A stretch of DNA of 64,000 nt, from contig JAOANR010000006.1 of assembly GCA_030278955.1 (NCBI GenBank), positions 31,151,383 to 31,215,382 on the forward strand, read 5' to 3'. Positions within the stretch are counted from its first letter, which is position 1. Each line of letters opens with the position of its first letter. The notes beneath the pieces are model-generated. The model was not told the DNA's origin. It ran no database searches and saw only the letters and a program-made list of their open reading frames with translations. Shown piece after piece: positions 1 to 11,668 of this stretch. Source of the stretch: Hygrophila difformis. Its lineage: Eukaryota > Streptophyta > Magnoliopsida > Lamiales > Acanthaceae. Made by a program: the position numbers and the translations under genes.

Positions 1-2563
1 GATCACCCAGGCCAGGGCATTACCGCCACACCTTTCTAAACAAGACACGAACCAAGTCGAGCTTATTCAGAAAGATGCTAAGGCTAAGTTGTACCAAATT
101 TTCAAAACAATTTAAAATCCATTCAAATATGCCCGAAGTAAAATCAATTCAGAGTATCACATGCATGAAAAAAAAATATAACAGTGCGGAAGCAAATAGG
201 GCCAAACAGACGGCCAAAACCAAAGTTGAATGTCCCAAGTCCAATACGAGAAATTTAAAGTAAAATAATTGCGACAAGTCTTTTCTTTGAAAAAATCCCA
301 TCCCGTGGTGCCATGACTTACTCTGCGAAAAATGGAAAACAACAATTTATCAGTACAAACGGTACTGCGTAAGTTAATGCATAGCATGACAAACTTTAAA
401 GTTTTTAGAAGAGTAATAAAAAGATGGAATTTTAATATCTAAAAAAAAACGAGAAAATACTCTACGGCAATTCTTCACTATACCACATGTATAATTACCA
501 ATGTTCATTTTGATCGAGGACATCCGAAAATTACCCGCTTGGGCGCTTATGTCCACAAGCCGCCGGTATCAACGATCCTGGGCCTAAGCCGTTTAACATC
601 AATCACCCGCTTGGGCACTTATGTCCACAAGCCGACGGTATCCACAATGTGAGAGCAGCGGACCCTATACAGACACACTCCGGAGCCCTAGGTAACCCAT
701 ACGGATACACCTAGGAGTATAGACTCATACAAACACGCAACATAATTTCCTTGGCGCCGTTTTGGCCACCAAAAAGAGGGGGCGGCCCAACGAGCCCACG
801 CCAAGTGCACTTACCCTCCAAAATTGGGCATCTAACTCGATCAAAACTCACAAAGTTTCAAAATTCACATTTTTAATCATTACAAAACATATTTGCATTT
901 CTAGAATTCATAATATTCCCAAAGAGTAGCAATTGACTCATTAATCATCAAAACGCACGACGACAAATTCACCGATGAAAACTCACTGTGGCAGTTCTCA
1001 GATTCATACTAGGAAATGTAGTAAAACTTTGTCGAAAATTCTGAAAATTTTACAGGTACCAGGAGACATCAAAATAAACGTTTTTCTCAGAAATAGGCCT
1101 TAGCAAATTCGGACTCTAAGTAGCCTAAAAAAAATCATTTCAAAAACTCATATTTCAAAGGTGCAGAAATCACTGTTCACTCGACCACAGTTTCTTTAAA
1201 AATCCATAACAATTCGAAGAGTGATCCAAAAATTCTGAAATTTCACAAGGATAAACTAGACACAGAGATGAACAATTTTTATAAAGAAACTAACCATCAA
1301 AAATGACCGTAGCTAGGAGTAATACGGACTACAAAACTGGTTATGTTATGAAACGAAATCTGTCATCATGAACTCAGAAAATACCAGATGTTTTTCCGAC
1401 GCTCAAATCAAGTCCAAAATTTATGAAAATTTACAGAGATCATATTCAAGGTGTTAGGAACATATTTCATTTAGAAAAGTTCTTCCAAAAGCGAACGGAT
1501 CTAGGCGAAAAATGCACAACAATAAAATCTACTCGGATGAAACCCTAGAAAACAGTTTTGACATAGGATAGAAATCGAACTATAACTCAGTGAATACTCC
1601 ATCAAAACCTCTAAAATTCGAGATGCACAACACTAACTTACATTAAAAGAGATTGGAATCAAGATTCTCCTTGGTTGGATCTCCAAACTCGTCCGGAACA
1701 GCCCACTCTTCCAAAGTTCTACCGAATGAATCCTATATTGAGAGTTGAAGGAAAAATACTAAGTGTTAGGGCTTGCTAATCGAATCAAGGGCAAGGAGAT
1801 GGATCAGGAACCTTACCTAGACGTAGGAGAATAGGTTGCAAACCTCCAACTCGACCAAAACCCCAAGAACAAGATGCACAACTCTCACCAACTCACAAAC
1901 TCTCAAGAGAAAAGATGATTTTCGGATGGATGGAATGAAGAAGTTTGTGGCAGGTTTTTGGGGTTGGAAAGGGGTGTTTAATGATTCCAATGGCTTCCAT
2001 AAAGTTCCTAGGGAAGGGATGGACGAGTTATGACAGTCAAGATGAATTAAGCCACTCTCAAAACTCAATCCAAACCACCTAACACTACATGTCCAATGAA
2101 TCCTTCCTTAGTGCATGCATCCTCCAATTAATCCATCAAGGAAGGTTCTAGATGCTTCTAGATTTGTCCAAAAGGAGTCTCAATACACCCCCAAGGTCTG
2201 AGACAAGCTTGAGGCTCGATTCCATGAACCAAGCTCGCCATAATTACTCCAAAATACAAGAAACGCGTAGCAGCATTTCAAAACGCTGCTACTGAGGTGG
2301 TGGCGCGCTGGTGGCGCGCCACCGCGCGGCCACCGCGCCACCACCAGGTTGCGGCCAATTTTTCTTTTTTTTTAATATGATTTTTAATCTCTAAAAATCA
2401 TACATGGATATAATCCGATAACTCTCTTCGAGTTGCTATCGTCCGAAAATGTTTAATTCCGCTCTCCCGGAATTATTTCGATTGCGATAGTTAAATCCAA
2501 TTAACTAATTCAATTAATAAATTTTCGGATTTAATACTCGATGTTGATTTCTCGGGTATTACA
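1..2563 (-). mobile_element. Chromovirus-type LTR (element 2 family), cut by the window edge
   Basis: Read on the minus strand, this stretch starts TGTAATACCCGAGAAATC at 2563 and matches, with divergence, the LTRs of element 2 at 41122-43671 and 47468-50013. Shared landmarks include the 'aaggagaatct' block near 1650, the GC-rich block near 2290-2350, and the terminal part at 1-100 corresponding to the last ~100 bases of the element 2 LTR. The last bases of the LTR lie just left of the window, so I cannot tell a solo LTR from the 5' LTR of a complete element. It interrupts the Athila LTR: the next bases, attag at 2564-2568, also occur uninterrupted at 30240-30244 in the other Athila LTR, so attag is the expected TSD. 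The small ORFs inside it are not genes. Confidence 0.85.
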
Positions 2564-3096
2564 ATTAGTTTGTGATACCTATCATCATTCGTTTCACACA
2601 ACACGAAAAGACCAAAAATAAAGGATAGAAAATGCCATGCACGAGAGACATTGGTTTCTCGTACCAGGCTATGGAATTAATCCATAATTAATGATTTAAA
2701 TAATCTTTCATACCATAATTGATTACAGTCTGGATTATCTGCTTAAGGCATTAATGTTTTGTTTATAGAAAATTGTTTTAGTGAAAATTGAACAAAATTC
2801 ATTTAATCAATTTAATCATTGATCTTAATTATTCCTAATATTGATCTCTAATTAATGATTTAAGGGTCCAATTAATTCATGGTGAGATATAGAGAAACAT
2901 AAAATTTTGGCAAGAAGGTGCCATTTACAACGCTAAGCAGATTTTACGACGTGATCCTAGGATCACGTCGTGAGGCTAGCGTCGTCATGGGTTGGTGATG
3001 AAATAATTTGGAATTTTGGGAATAAAAGGTGTTATGTACGTCGCTAACCTTAATTACGACGTGAAACAAGGTTCACGTCGTAGGTTTGATGTCGTA
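2564..3096 (-). repeat. Athila 3' LTR, first visible piece
   Basis: Matches 30240-30790 of the right Athila LTR almost base for base. It is cut on the left by the LTR ending at 2563 and on the right by element 1 at 3097. It contains the first two palindromic ACGACG units (about 2929-2995 and 3050-3096). The last five bases, tcgta (3092-3096), are the target site duplicated by element 1. Confidence 0.88.
3092..3096. repeat. Left target-site duplication of element 1 (tcgta)
   Basis: tcgta directly precedes the LTR start TGTAACACC at 3097 and reappears right after the other LTR at 14269-14273. A 5-bp duplication is normal for Ty3-type integrases. Confidence 0.95.
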
Positions 3097-5704
3097 TGTA
3101 ACACCCCGGTTTTTGGTAACCCAGGTCGGGATGTCACCGCCACACCTCCCTAGTAAGACACGATTTCTCCGAGCTTACTAAAGAGATGCAAGGCTAGGTA
3201 TTGCGGTGTTTAAAACATTTAAAGCATTCAAAATAGCCCATACAATATAATTCAAAATTTATAATAGCATAGCGCAGCGGAAATATTTAGTTTAGTACAG
3301 TATCGCAGCGGAAAAATATAAAAAGGGCCGACATGGCCAAAACACGGGTTAAACAGGCCCGTTCATAATATAGTCTAAGTACGAAATTTAAAAGCAAAAT
3401 AAAAGTTCCCAAAATCCCATGCATGATTCGTGCTCACACATGCTCATTCCACATATTCTGTAAAGAAAGGAATAAAAATGGTTTTGATCAGCAAAATTGC
3501 TGAGTAAGTTAACACATGCATGATCGTAGGGTTTAAAAGCCATAAGTTTAATAATTTAACAAAAGCATGATAATAACATAATATTTGATTTCATATAATC
3601 CATCCATATCATATAGCACAATCTATCTCAGGCTCTATTTAATAACACATATCACATGATTTAATCATAAAAGCCATAACTCTAAATAAAGCATTTAAAT
3701 AATTTAATTGGACAACAATATAATTTAATCTAGTTTAATTTAATTTAGAATCCCCAATACATTCCCGATTTGGTATTTCAAAGTTTCACGATAAAAATCG
3801 CGATGTCAACAAGTTTAGCCGGTAGCCCGGCGGCCGCAGCCGTATCAGCCATACCCAGTACCACTCCGGAGCCTCGGGAAACCCATACGGATATTCACGA
3901 GAGTGTAGGCTCTAAGTTTCGCCGTTTTGGCAATATCACATTTCAAGTATAGCGCGCGGGGTCACCATCGTCCATTACGGCACGAAGTGAATCGTTAGGG
4001 GGCACCCTGCAGAGCACTCACCCCTAATTTTAATTTATCAAGTTTGTAAGGGGATTTAGTTTTTAAAATCTGCCTTCCAATGTATTAATTTAGAAATAAT
4101 ATCTCAATTCGTTTCAACCCTAAAGGTTAATTCCATGTTTCAACAAGATTTCAAAATTTCGTTTCGGTAAATCACAGTTTACTCCAAAATTCGTCTAAAA
4201 TCAGATTTAATTCCAAAAATTCCAAAATTTCATATCTGACTCGGAAACATCAAGATCTACAACTTTCGTGTTTTAACTTTTTCAATCCGAGATACCTAAG
4301 TAGGTTAAAAACGCCAATTTTCGCATAACAAGAAATCTGTCCGAGTTCAAAGTGTCACAGTTTACAAATTTCACATCCTACCATATCAATTCATCTCCAA
4401 ATTTAATGAAATTTGACAGGGATCATCTTGAGACATTTATCTACAACTTTCATGTTCGGCCAAAGATCTAAAACAGCCTAGATCCTATGTCAAAAACGAG
4501 ATCAAGATCATTCCTAAGTTTTGTCCAAGATTTCAAGATCTAGAATTACACAGTTCGGTTTCAACGGGTTTTCACATATCAAATCAACTCCAAAAATTCT
4601 CAAATTTTTACAGTAGCTAGATCTAAGTCTTAAGAACGTTTTTCGTTTTTTAAGTTTTTCCGTTTGAGTTTGTTTTAAAGGTCGGAAAAATTCAACAATT
4701 CTGTTGCGTCGTTAGAAAAACAAAAGTGGACAGATTTATGATTCTTGTCAAATCTTTTAGGTTTCGAATGTTTTAAAATCTCCCAAAACCATGTAAGGTT
4801 AACTTACAGTATCTATGAACGTCGGGAATGTCCAATTCGGAGGCGTGGCTTCCAGATCACCGTTCCTCCTCTCCGTTCGTCGGGTTCTACGATCTAGATT
4901 CGATACGGGGGCGTAGAAAGAAAAGGGAGATGATTAGGATTCGTTTTCGAATCGTTTATTGAATAAAGATTGGACCGAGACTTACCACGACTATGGAGAT
5001 CTGTAGAGAAACTCGTCCAACAGCGTTCGTCTTGGTTTCGTGCCTCCGACGACTTCGGATTTAGGGTTTCGAACGTATAGAATGTTTTAGGGTTTCGTAA
5101 ACTTGTTCGGGGCTCCCAAGGGGCTTATTTATAGAATTCTAAGTCTCTAGGGCGTCCACGGCCGACCTAGAAGTCTGGAGTCGAGAGATGTTCAACCGAA
5201 AGTCGAAAAATCCGCGTTCGGGTGAGAGATTCACGCAACAACCAAATCTGTGGGTTGGCGCGGTCGTGGCGCGGTTTTCCCCTTCCAGCGCGCGGCCACC
5301 GCGCCGACTTCGCCTGGACTTCGGTCCGGGCGGGTCGTGCGATCCGTCGTGCGTTTCCGCCTCTCTTTCGGGTTTCTATCCCTCTATGCTTCCGAATTCC
5401 GATTTCCGGGGTATATTTGGGTTCTTACTTTCTCCCTAATTTTATTCTTAGTCTAGTTGGACGTTTTGGACTCGAATACTCGAGTTCATTAGTGTCGGGT
5501 GTTGGTGTTCCATTTATCCATCCTTTTGTTTAATTAAATTTCTTTAATTCCTTTTTAAGTAAAAATCTCATTTCTCATTTTCTTATCTTTATTTATTTCT
5601 TTTATCTGCTGGATTTATTTATTTATTTATAGTATTTATTTTATTTATTATTTATTTATTTAATTATTGTTTTATTTTATGTTGGAAAATTCTCGGGTAT
5701 TACA
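3097..5704 (-). repeat. Element 1 3' LTR
   Basis: On the plus strand it runs TGTAACACC ... GGTATTACA; transcription reads the minus strand. A TATA-like CTATAAATAAG (minus strand) lies near 5125-5135 and a GC-rich block at about 5256-5345. The plus-strand ORFs at 3770-3952 and 5188-5533 recur in the other LTR and are chance frames. Confidence 0.95.
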
Positions 5705-5720
5705 GTCTACCCTCCTTAAG
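5705..5720 (-). promoter_or_regulatory. Element 1 polypurine tract
   Basis: The minus strand reads AAGGAGGGTAGAC directly up to the LTR at 5704, the expected place for plus-strand priming. Element 2 has the matching AAGGAAGGTAGAC at 47455-47467. A second purine run, AAGGGGGAGAGGATG on the minus strand, lies near 5911-5925, just after pol. Confidence 0.8.
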
Positions 5721-5933
5721 AATCAACTTCGTCCCCGAAGTTGTGTTTCGGCTTTTCTCGTCTCGTGCTAAGGTCTTGTGTTTGTTTTATTATGTTGTGA
5801 CTGAACTTAGAATTAAAACTTCTAAGCTGCCTACGTACCCGGTAAAGGGATCAAGCCATAACGTAGTTCAAAAGTTTACAAAATTGCACGAAAGATTAGG
5901 GGGTATGACATCCTCTCCCCCTTAAGATTGCAG

Positions 5934-7913
5934 TTATGTCCCCATAACTGTGTCGGTATCGGTTTGGAACAATGTCGGGTATCGTTCCCTCATGTCGGAT
6001 TCTACTTCCCAAGTTGCCGTCTCACTTCCGTGGTTTGACCAAAGAACCTTGATCATTTTGATGGTTTTGTTCCTCGTTACTCGTTCCTTAGTATCGAGAA
6101 TACGCACTGGGACTTCTTCGTAAGTCAAATCTTCATCGAGCTCAATTATCTCCGGTTGAAGTACATGTGTCGGGTCCGGCACATACTTCTTTAGTTGCGA
6201 GACATGGAAGACATTATGAACTCGATCTAAGTGTGGCGGTAAAGCCAATCGGTAGGCTAGAGTTCCGACTCGTTCTAGAATTTCGTAAGGTCCTATGTAT
6301 CGTGGACTTAACTTCCCTCGTTTGCCAAAGCGCATCACCCCCTTCATGGGTGATATCTTTAGCATGACCCTATCTCCCACTTGAAATTCTAGGTCTCGTC
6401 GTCTCACGTCGGCATAACTCTTTTGACGGTCTTGTGCGGCTTTCATCTTTCCTTGAATCACTTTGATTTGTTGAGCCATGTCTTCGATAAGTTGTGGTCC
6501 CACTACCACGGACTTATCGTTTTCTTCCCAGCTCAAAGGGCTTCGGCACTTTCGTCCATACAATGCCTCGAAAGGTGCCATGCCGATACTAGCATGGTAA
6601 CTATTATTATAGGAGAACTCAATCAAGGGTAAATGAGATTCCCAATTTCCTTTGAATTCCAACACGCATGCTCTCAGCATGTCTTCTAGTGTTTGGATTG
6701 TTCTCTCGGTTTGTCCATCCGTCATCGGGTGGAATGCGGTGCTCATTTTGATTTGAGTACCGAGAGCTTTTTGTAACTCCGTCCAGAAATGAGAGACAAA
6801 TCTACTGTCTCTATCGGAAATGATATCGTGTGGTACTCCATGTCGTCGTACCACGTTATCAATGTAGGCTCGGGCCAATTGGTCCATAGTCCACGTGTCT
6901 TTCATTGGGATAAATATGGCTGTCTTCGTTAGCCTATCCACAATCACCCAAATCTTGTTCATGCCTTTAGGTGATCGGGGTAATCCCGAGACAAAGTCCA
7001 TTGAGATGCTATCCCACTTCCAACTTGGAATCTCTAGTGGTTGCATCAATCCTAAGGGTTTATGTCGCACTGCCTTAACCTTTTGGCAGGTGAGACATCT
7101 CGCCACGAAATTTGCCACTTCCTTCTTCATTCCCGGCCACCAATAGATCTTCTTCAGATCTTTGTATAGCTTGTCACCTCCGGGATGTACGGAATATGGC
7201 GTGTTGTGCCCTTCCTCCATCAACCTTTGCTTCAACTCGGCACATTTAAGAGGCACACACCATCTACCTTTAAAACGGATGCTTCCATCCTCGTGGACAG
7301 CAAATCCTATTGCCTTTCCTTCGGCAATATACCCTTTTATCTTCTCGAGTTTCGGATCGCCCGGTTGAGCGAGTCGAATCTCGTCCAATATTGGAGTTTC
7401 TACGACCATGGCATTGACCGTTTCTCCTACTGTGCCAGGATGCACAAGTTCTAACTCCAATCTTGCCAAATCCATGTACAATGCCGGCGGAATTACCAAC
7501 GAGTTTGTCACGTGTTGGGTTTTCCGACTTAGGGCATCGGCTACCACATTCGCCTTCCCCTCGTGGTATGCTATCTCTAAATCGTAGTCTTTAATAAGTT
7601 CCAACCACCTTCGCTGTCTCAAATTCAACTCCTTCTGAGTGAATATATATTTCAAGCTCTTGTGGTCGGTGAACATTCGACACTTCCGCCCATAAAGATA
7701 ATGTCTCCATATCTTTAGAGCGAAAATGACCGCTGCCAACTCCAGGTCATGTGTCGGATAATTTTCCTCGTGAGGTTTTAGTTGGCGTGATGCATAGGCT
7801 ACGACTCTCGAGTCTTGCATCAAGACGCAACCTAAACCTTCCTTCGAAGCATCGCTATATACTTCGAAGTCACCATTCTCTGATGGTAGTGTTAATACGG
7901 GTGTGGTTGTGAG
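5934..7913 (-). CDS. Element 1 RNase H, integrase and chromodomain part of pol
   Basis: This is the C-terminal part of the polyprotein that copies and inserts the element. It continues in frame from RT after a TGA at 7914-7916; the first ATG after the stop (near 7820) is only an artificial start. In order: RNase H ([21 protein letters not shown]); integrase zinc finger (VHPGGDKLY ... CLTCQ); integrase core with D in MDFVSGLP (near 6997), D in IISDRDSRF (near 6810) and E in DGQTER (near 6700); the GPYEI and [11 protein letters not shown] region; and a chromodomain at about 5960-6130 ([10 protein letters not shown] ... VLWSNH ... ATWE). The chromodomain is expected to steer integration toward modified chromatin. 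No other stop interrupts this frame. Confidence 0.93.
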   Translation of the reverse strand, partial: LTTTPVLTLPSENGDFEVYSDASKEGLGCVLMQDSRVVAYASRQLKPHEENYPTHDLELAAVIFALKIWRHYLYGRKCRMFTDHKSLKYIFTQKELNLRQRRWLELIKDYDLEIAYHEGKANVVADALSRKTQHVTNSLVIPPALYMDLARLELELVHPGTVGETVNAMVVETPILDEIRLAQPGDPKLEKIKGYIAEGKAIGFAVHEDGSIRFKGRWCVPLKCAELKQRLMEEGHNTPYSVHPGGDKLYKDLKKIYWWPGMKKEVANFVARCLTCQKVKAVRHKPLGLMQPLEIPSWKWDSISMDFVSGLPRSPKGMNKIWVIVDRLTKTAIFIPMKDTWTMDQLARAYIDNVVRRHGVPHDIISDRDSRFVSHFWTELQKALGTQIKMSTAFHPMTDGQTERTIQTLEDMLRACVLEFKGNWESHLPLIEFSYNNSYHASIGMAPFEALYGRKCRSPLSWEENDKSVVVGPQLIEDMAQQIKVIQGKMKAAQDRQKSYADVRRRDLEFQVGDRVMLKISPMKGVMRFGKRGKLSPRYIGPYEILERVGTLAYRLALPPHLDRVHNVFHVSQLKKYVPDPTHVLQPEIIELDEDLTYEEVPVRILDTKERVTRNKTIKMIKVLWSNHGSETATWEVESDMRERYPTLFQTDTDTVMGT

Positions 7914-10082
7914 TCATTTCTTCAGCTCTTGAAACGATGTCTCACATGCTTCGGTCCACTCGTATTTTGCTCCTTTCTTAAGTAGCTGGGTCAAAGGACG
8001 TGCAATCCTTGAAAAGTCCTTCACGAATCGTCTATAGTATCCGGCTAATCCAAGGAAACTCCTTATTTCCGTTGGACTCTTGGGAGTTGCCCATTCAGTT
8101 ACGGCAGAGACCTTTGCCGGATCCACTGATACTCCATCAGCGGATACTATGTGTCCGAGAAATGCCACTTCTTTCAGCCAGAAGTCACATTTCGACAGCT
8201 TGCCGTATAGCTGATTTCTTCGCAAGATTTCCAACACTTGATGTAAGTGTTTTGCATGCTCTTCCTCGCTCTTCGAGTAGATCAGGATGTCGTCAATGAA
8301 CACTACGACACACTGGTCTAACAATTCTCGGAACACGTTGTTCATGAGATTCATGAACATGGCCGGAGCATTTGTTAACCCGAAGGATAACACTGTGAAC
8401 TCGTAATGGCCATATCGTGTTCGAAACGCCGTCTTTGGAATGTCCTTCTCGGCAATTCTCAATTGATGATACCCAGATCGCAAATCGATCTTCGAGAATA
8501 CTGAAGCTCCCTTCAGTTGATCAAACAGATCCTCTACTCTCGGTAGGGGGTATTTATTCTTAATGGTCACTTGGTTTAGTCCTCGATAATCTATGCAAAG
8601 GCGTAACCCTCCGTCTTTCTTCTTGACAAACAAAACCGGTGCTCCCCAAGGGGACGTACTCGGTCTTATGTAACCTTTTCCCAATAGCTCCTCGAGTTGT
8701 TCTTTTAACTCCTTCATTTCTAGTGGTGCCATCCGGTACGGAGCTTTCGAGACAGGCTCTGTCCCCGGAATGAGATCTATGGTGAATTCAAGATCTCTCT
8801 CAGGTGGCATGCCCGGAACGTCTTCAGGGAACACGTCCGGGTATTCTCTTACCACTGGTATGCTATCAACCTTGTTCTCTTCCGCCTCAAGGTTGTGCAC
8901 ATAGCACGCATATAGTTCATACCCCTTACGCATCAAGTTACTTAGTTTAAGTGCACTAACGATTTTGTTACTTCTCTTAGGGGGCTGAGAGTAAAAGATA
9001 ACTCTCTTTCCCCTGCTTTTTGACAAGGTGATCTTTTGTTTTTGGCATTCGATCACCGCTTTATACTGGGATAGCCAATCTATCCCCAGTATGATGTCAA
9101 AGTCTCTTAAGTTAAATTCTACCAAGTTCGCGAAGAATTCTACGTTCTTTATCACTATAGGAATTCTGTTATATCGTTTAGAGCAAGACACTACTTCTCC
9201 AGAAGGCAATTGAATTCCTAAGCTAATTCTCTCGCACTTAGGTAGATCTAACTCAGGCACTATCCTTGATGCAATAATTGAGCAACTAGCTCCAGAATCA
9301 AATAGAATTCTAAGGGGCGTATTCAAAACGTGAAATGTACCTGCCATCACTTCTCCTTGCGCAGGCACGTCCGCTTGGTTCACCACGTTCAGCCTCCCCA
9401 TAGGGCGTCCCTGATTGCCCTGCTGATTCCCATTTGGCTGCTGATTTTGCTGTTGGTTTTGATTCTGCGGGGGCGGAGGTCGTTGGTTCTGGTTCTGGTT
9501 TTGCGGCCTATTTTGAGGGGGTCGGTACCCTTGGTTATTGCCATTTCGCCCGTTTTGGTTTTGAGGCTGTTCTTGCCCCGTGACCAAATCGTCCCTCTTC
9601 GTTATGTTCTCGAGCCTAGTTCGACATTCCCGTCGAACGTGACCCATTCGACCGCATCGGTAACAGGCGCCTTGTTGCGGGCATCCCCTTGCCAGATGTG
9701 GTCGTCCACATCGCGGGCAAGGCGGTACCGGATCTTCTTGATTGAACCTCCTCCCAGTGTTGTTTTGTTGGGGCCTATTCGACCCTCTGCGCTGCTCGTT
9801 CCTTCCAGTGTTGTTCTCGTTTCTTGAGTCTCGGCTTCTCTTGTCTTGAGGACCCCTGCTGGACTCCCCACTCACCCTTCTTTTCAGCTGCTGCACGCGT
9901 GCTACCGCTACAGCGCGATCGTATACGGCTTGCAAATCGGGGTAGTGTACCCCCGCGATCACCTCGCGCATAGACAGGTTCAGTCCCATCTCGAACTTCT
10001 TTGCCTTTTCCGCATCAGTAGGCACTAGCCTTGGTGCGAACCTCACCAGCTCCTTAAAGCATGTGTAGTATTCTTGCACAGT
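7914..10082 (-). CDS. Element 1 gag C-terminus, protease and reverse transcriptase
   Basis: Same frame as the pieces on either side, bounded by TAA (10083-10085) and TGA (7914-7916). It begins with the rest of the capsid-like gag domain ([17 protein letters not shown]). An Asn/Gln-rich linker surrounds a CCHC zinc knuckle, [14 protein letters not shown], near 9625-9669, preceded by a second Cys/His cluster. The retropepsin active site DSGAS is near 9283-9302. RT follows, with [26 protein letters not shown], the catalytic FIDD near 8290-8300, and [12 protein letters not shown]. The TGA at the end comes where the family usually has Arg after ELKK; CGA to TGA is the likely change. Both stops would prevent a full-length polyprotein unless read through. 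Confidence 0.92.
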   Translation of the reverse strand, partial: TVQEYYTCFKELVRFAPRLVPTDAEKAKKFEMGLNLSMREVIAGVHYPDLQAVYDRAVAVARVQQLKRRVSGESSRGPQDKRSRDSRNENNTGRNEQRRGSNRPQQNNTGRRFNQEDPVPPCPRCGRPHLARGCPQQGACYRCGRMGHVRRECRTRLENITKRDDLVTGQEQPQNQNGRNGNNQGYRPPQNRPQNQNQNQRPPPPQNQNQQQNQQPNGNQQGNQGRPMGRLNVVNQADVPAQGEVMAGTFHVLNTPLRILFDSGASCSIIASRIVPELDLPKCERISLGIQLPSGEVVSCSKRYNRIPIVIKNVEFFANLVEFNLRDFDIILGIDWLSQYKAVIECQKQKITLSKSRGKRVIFYSQPPKRSNKIVSALKLSNLMRKGYELYACYVHNLEAEENKVDSIPVVREYPDVFPEDVPGMPPERDLEFTIDLIPGTEPVSKAPYRMAPLEMKELKEQLEELLGKGYIRPSTSPWGAPVLFVKKKDGGLRLCIDYRGLNQVTIKNKYPLPRVEDLFDQLKGASVFSKIDLRSGYHQLRIAEKDIPKTAFRTRYGHYEFTVLSFGLTNAPAMFMNLMNNVFRELLDQCVVVFIDDILIYSKSEEEHAKHLHQVLEILRRNQLYGKLSKCDFWLKEVAFLGHIVSADGVSVDPAKVSAVTEWATPKSPTEIRSFLGLAGYYRRFVKDFSRIARPLTQLLKKGAKYEWTEACETSFQELKK

Positions 10083-10664
10083 TTAGCTTCCTTGCTTCAG
10101 TGACAGGAATTCCTCGTACATGGCAGCTTTGGTACTCAAGGGATAGAATCGATCCCTGAGTAGTTCCATCATCTCCATCCACGAGTAAGGCTCGTCATCT
10201 TCAGTCAGTTTGGCTTGCGTTGCTTGCCACCAGTCATCAGCTTCGCCTCCCAAGTAGTATGAAGCGACATGTACCCTCTCTCCTTCCGGACATTTGACCG
10301 CTCCCAGCAGCTTGTCAAAAGTCCAGATCCATTCCTCCAGTTTAGCGGGATCCTCCTCACCAGCATAGTGGGGCGGCTGGTAGGGATTCACCATCGCCAG
10401 GTAGTTAGGGCGAGCTTGGGGCGGAGGTACCGCCGCAGCTTGTCCCTGGTTGACTGGCGCATTTCCGAGCGCAATCAACACTTCCTCTATCGTCCTAAGA
10501 CGATCGCCCACATTGTTCGGTGCGGGGGCGTCCTGCGCACCTTGGGGCTGTTCCTCATCAGGTTGAATTGGTTCAGTGACGTTTGGTGGTGTTTCAGTAG
10601 GTATCTCAGTGGTGGTTTGGGGAGTGGTTTGAGTTCGGCCTCTTCCTCTTCCTCTGGGTGCCAT
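10083..10664 (-). CDS. Element 1 gag N-terminal part
   Basis: I chose the ATG at 10662-10664 (MAPRGRGRGR, a typical chromovirus gag start) over in-frame codons further upstream. After a Pro/Thr/Gln-rich arm comes the retrotransposon gag domain with KLEEWIWTFDKL, VASYYLGGEADDWW and LRDRFYPLS. It ends LSLKQGS-stop with TAA at 10083-10085, after which the same frame continues as [12 protein letters not shown]. The break therefore looks like one nonsense mutation in an otherwise continuous gag-pol. Gag would form the cytoplasmic particle in which reverse transcription takes place. Confidence 0.9.
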   Translation of the reverse strand: MAPRGRGRGRTQTTPQTTTEIPTETPPNVTEPIQPDEEQPQGAQDAPAPNNVGDRLRTIEEVLIALGNAPVNQGQAAAVPPPQARPNYLAMVNPYQPPHYAGEEDPAKLEEWIWTFDKLLGAVKCPEGERVHVASYYLGGEADDWWQATQAKLTEDDEPYSWMEMMELLRDRFYPLSTKAAMYEEFLSLKQGS

Positions 10665-10932
10665 TCTGGTACAAACAGGATAGATTAGGGCTGGTGAATT
10701 TAGCATATAGTCCAAGCAATTTCTATGAATGTATATGTGTGTAGTAATTTAGCACGTGGTGCTTTGTTCGGATTGAGGAGCATCGTATGCTTCGGGGGTT
10801 TTATTTTATTTTGTCTTGTTTTGTTTTGTTTTGATTTAAAAAAAATAAATCGGCATTTTATTTCCTCAAAAGAAATTTTAATACAAAAGTAGAAATATTT
10901 TTCTAGCAAAACAATGTCTAATAGTAGAATCT

Positions 10933-11268
10933 CTAGTGCCTCATGACGTCTCTCGGCGGGGTAGCAGGATCTTCCTCCGGATCTTCCTCCTCCGAACTCG
11001 GCGGTAGTAGGTCGTCAAAGATAGTGTTTAAGTCTTGCCCGTGGGCATCGATGTATTCCTTTAGTATTAAGTTTTGTGTAGTGAGGGTTTGGACTTGGCG
11101 CTCGAGTTGGTTTATGCGGTGATGATCCGCCTCTCTCAAGTTGCCCATGTGATGTAAATTGGCCTCCAATTGAGCCATTCGGTACTTCATCTGCTCTAGG
11201 GTCTGGTGGGAATCGAGATGAACGCTCATCATCCTGACCATCAACTGCATCATGTCTTGACTAGCCAT
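10933..11268 (-). CDS. Small coiled-coil leader ORF upstream of gag
   Basis: An intact 111-residue frame from ATG 11266-11268, lying between the primer-binding site and gag. Residues ~1-75 are rich in Met, Leu, Gln and Glu with heptad-like spacing (MKYRMAQLEANL, INQLERQVQTL), suggesting a coiled coil. The tail is acidic (SSEEEDPEEDP). I do not recognise a domain family. It would lie on the genomic RNA before gag. Element 2 keeps the start of a similar ORF (43939, MADPRLQDSIMRLL) and the element near 37743 starts its gag with a comparable Leu/Glu-rich stretch, so the leader ORF may be conserved. The function is unknown; a chance ORF is possible but less likely. Confidence 0.6.
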   Translation of the reverse strand: MASQDMMQLMVRMMSVHLDSHQTLEQMKYRMAQLEANLHHMGNLREADHHRINQLERQVQTLTTQNLILKEYIDAHGQDLNTIFDDLLPPSSEEEDPEEDPATPPRDVMRH

Positions 11269-11300
11269 CTAGCGCACGCAAGAGATCTACGTTAATATTC

Positions 11301-11413
11301 GCCAAGATTCTAAGTTCGAGTTTCCAAGATTCTAAGTTCAAGCTTCGCCAAGATGCTAAGTTCAAGTTTCGCAAAGATTCTAAGTTCAAGTTTCGCCAAG
11401 ATGCGAAGTTCAT
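11301..11413. repeat. 24-bp tandem repeat in the element 1 leader
   Basis: Five units of the pattern gccaagattctaagttcaag, starting near 11301, 11324, 11347, 11371 and 11395 with spacing of 22-24 bp. They lie just upstream, in the element's direction, of the leader ORF and may be part of the 5' untranslated RNA. Confidence 0.85.
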
Positions 11414-11653
11414 AGCAGAGATGCAACATGCACATGCAAATGATATTTCCCCCCAATAATAATTTAATGCACCATATATATTTTTCCCATGGGTTTTAAA
11501 ATAAAATTTCTCCATGGAAATAAAAATTTAAAATTTAAAATAATAGTCAAAATATTAATAATAGTTTAAAAGTAATAATGGTTTAAATAATAGTTTAAAA
11601 ATAGTAATGGTTTAAAAATAGTAGTTTAAAAATAATAGTTTAAAAATAGCCGG

Positions 11654-11665
11654 GCTCTGATACCA
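11654..11665 (-). promoter_or_regulatory. Element 1 primer-binding site
   Basis: The minus strand reads TGGTATCAGAGC three bases inside the 5' LTR. This is the primer-binding site complementary to the 3' end of initiator tRNA-Met, standard for many plant LTR retrotransposons. Element 2 has the same site at 43675-43686. Confidence 0.93.
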
Positions 11666-11668
11666 ACT

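Noticed and set aside
5188..5533. Three overlapping plus-strand ORFs in the element 1 LTR, repeated at 13760-14105
   Set aside because: They lie on the GC-rich LTR block, opposite to the element's direction, and recur only because the LTR is duplicated.
9330..9827. 165-codon plus-strand ORF
   Set aside because: Antisense to the gag zinc-knuckle and protease region of element 1; no motif of its own.
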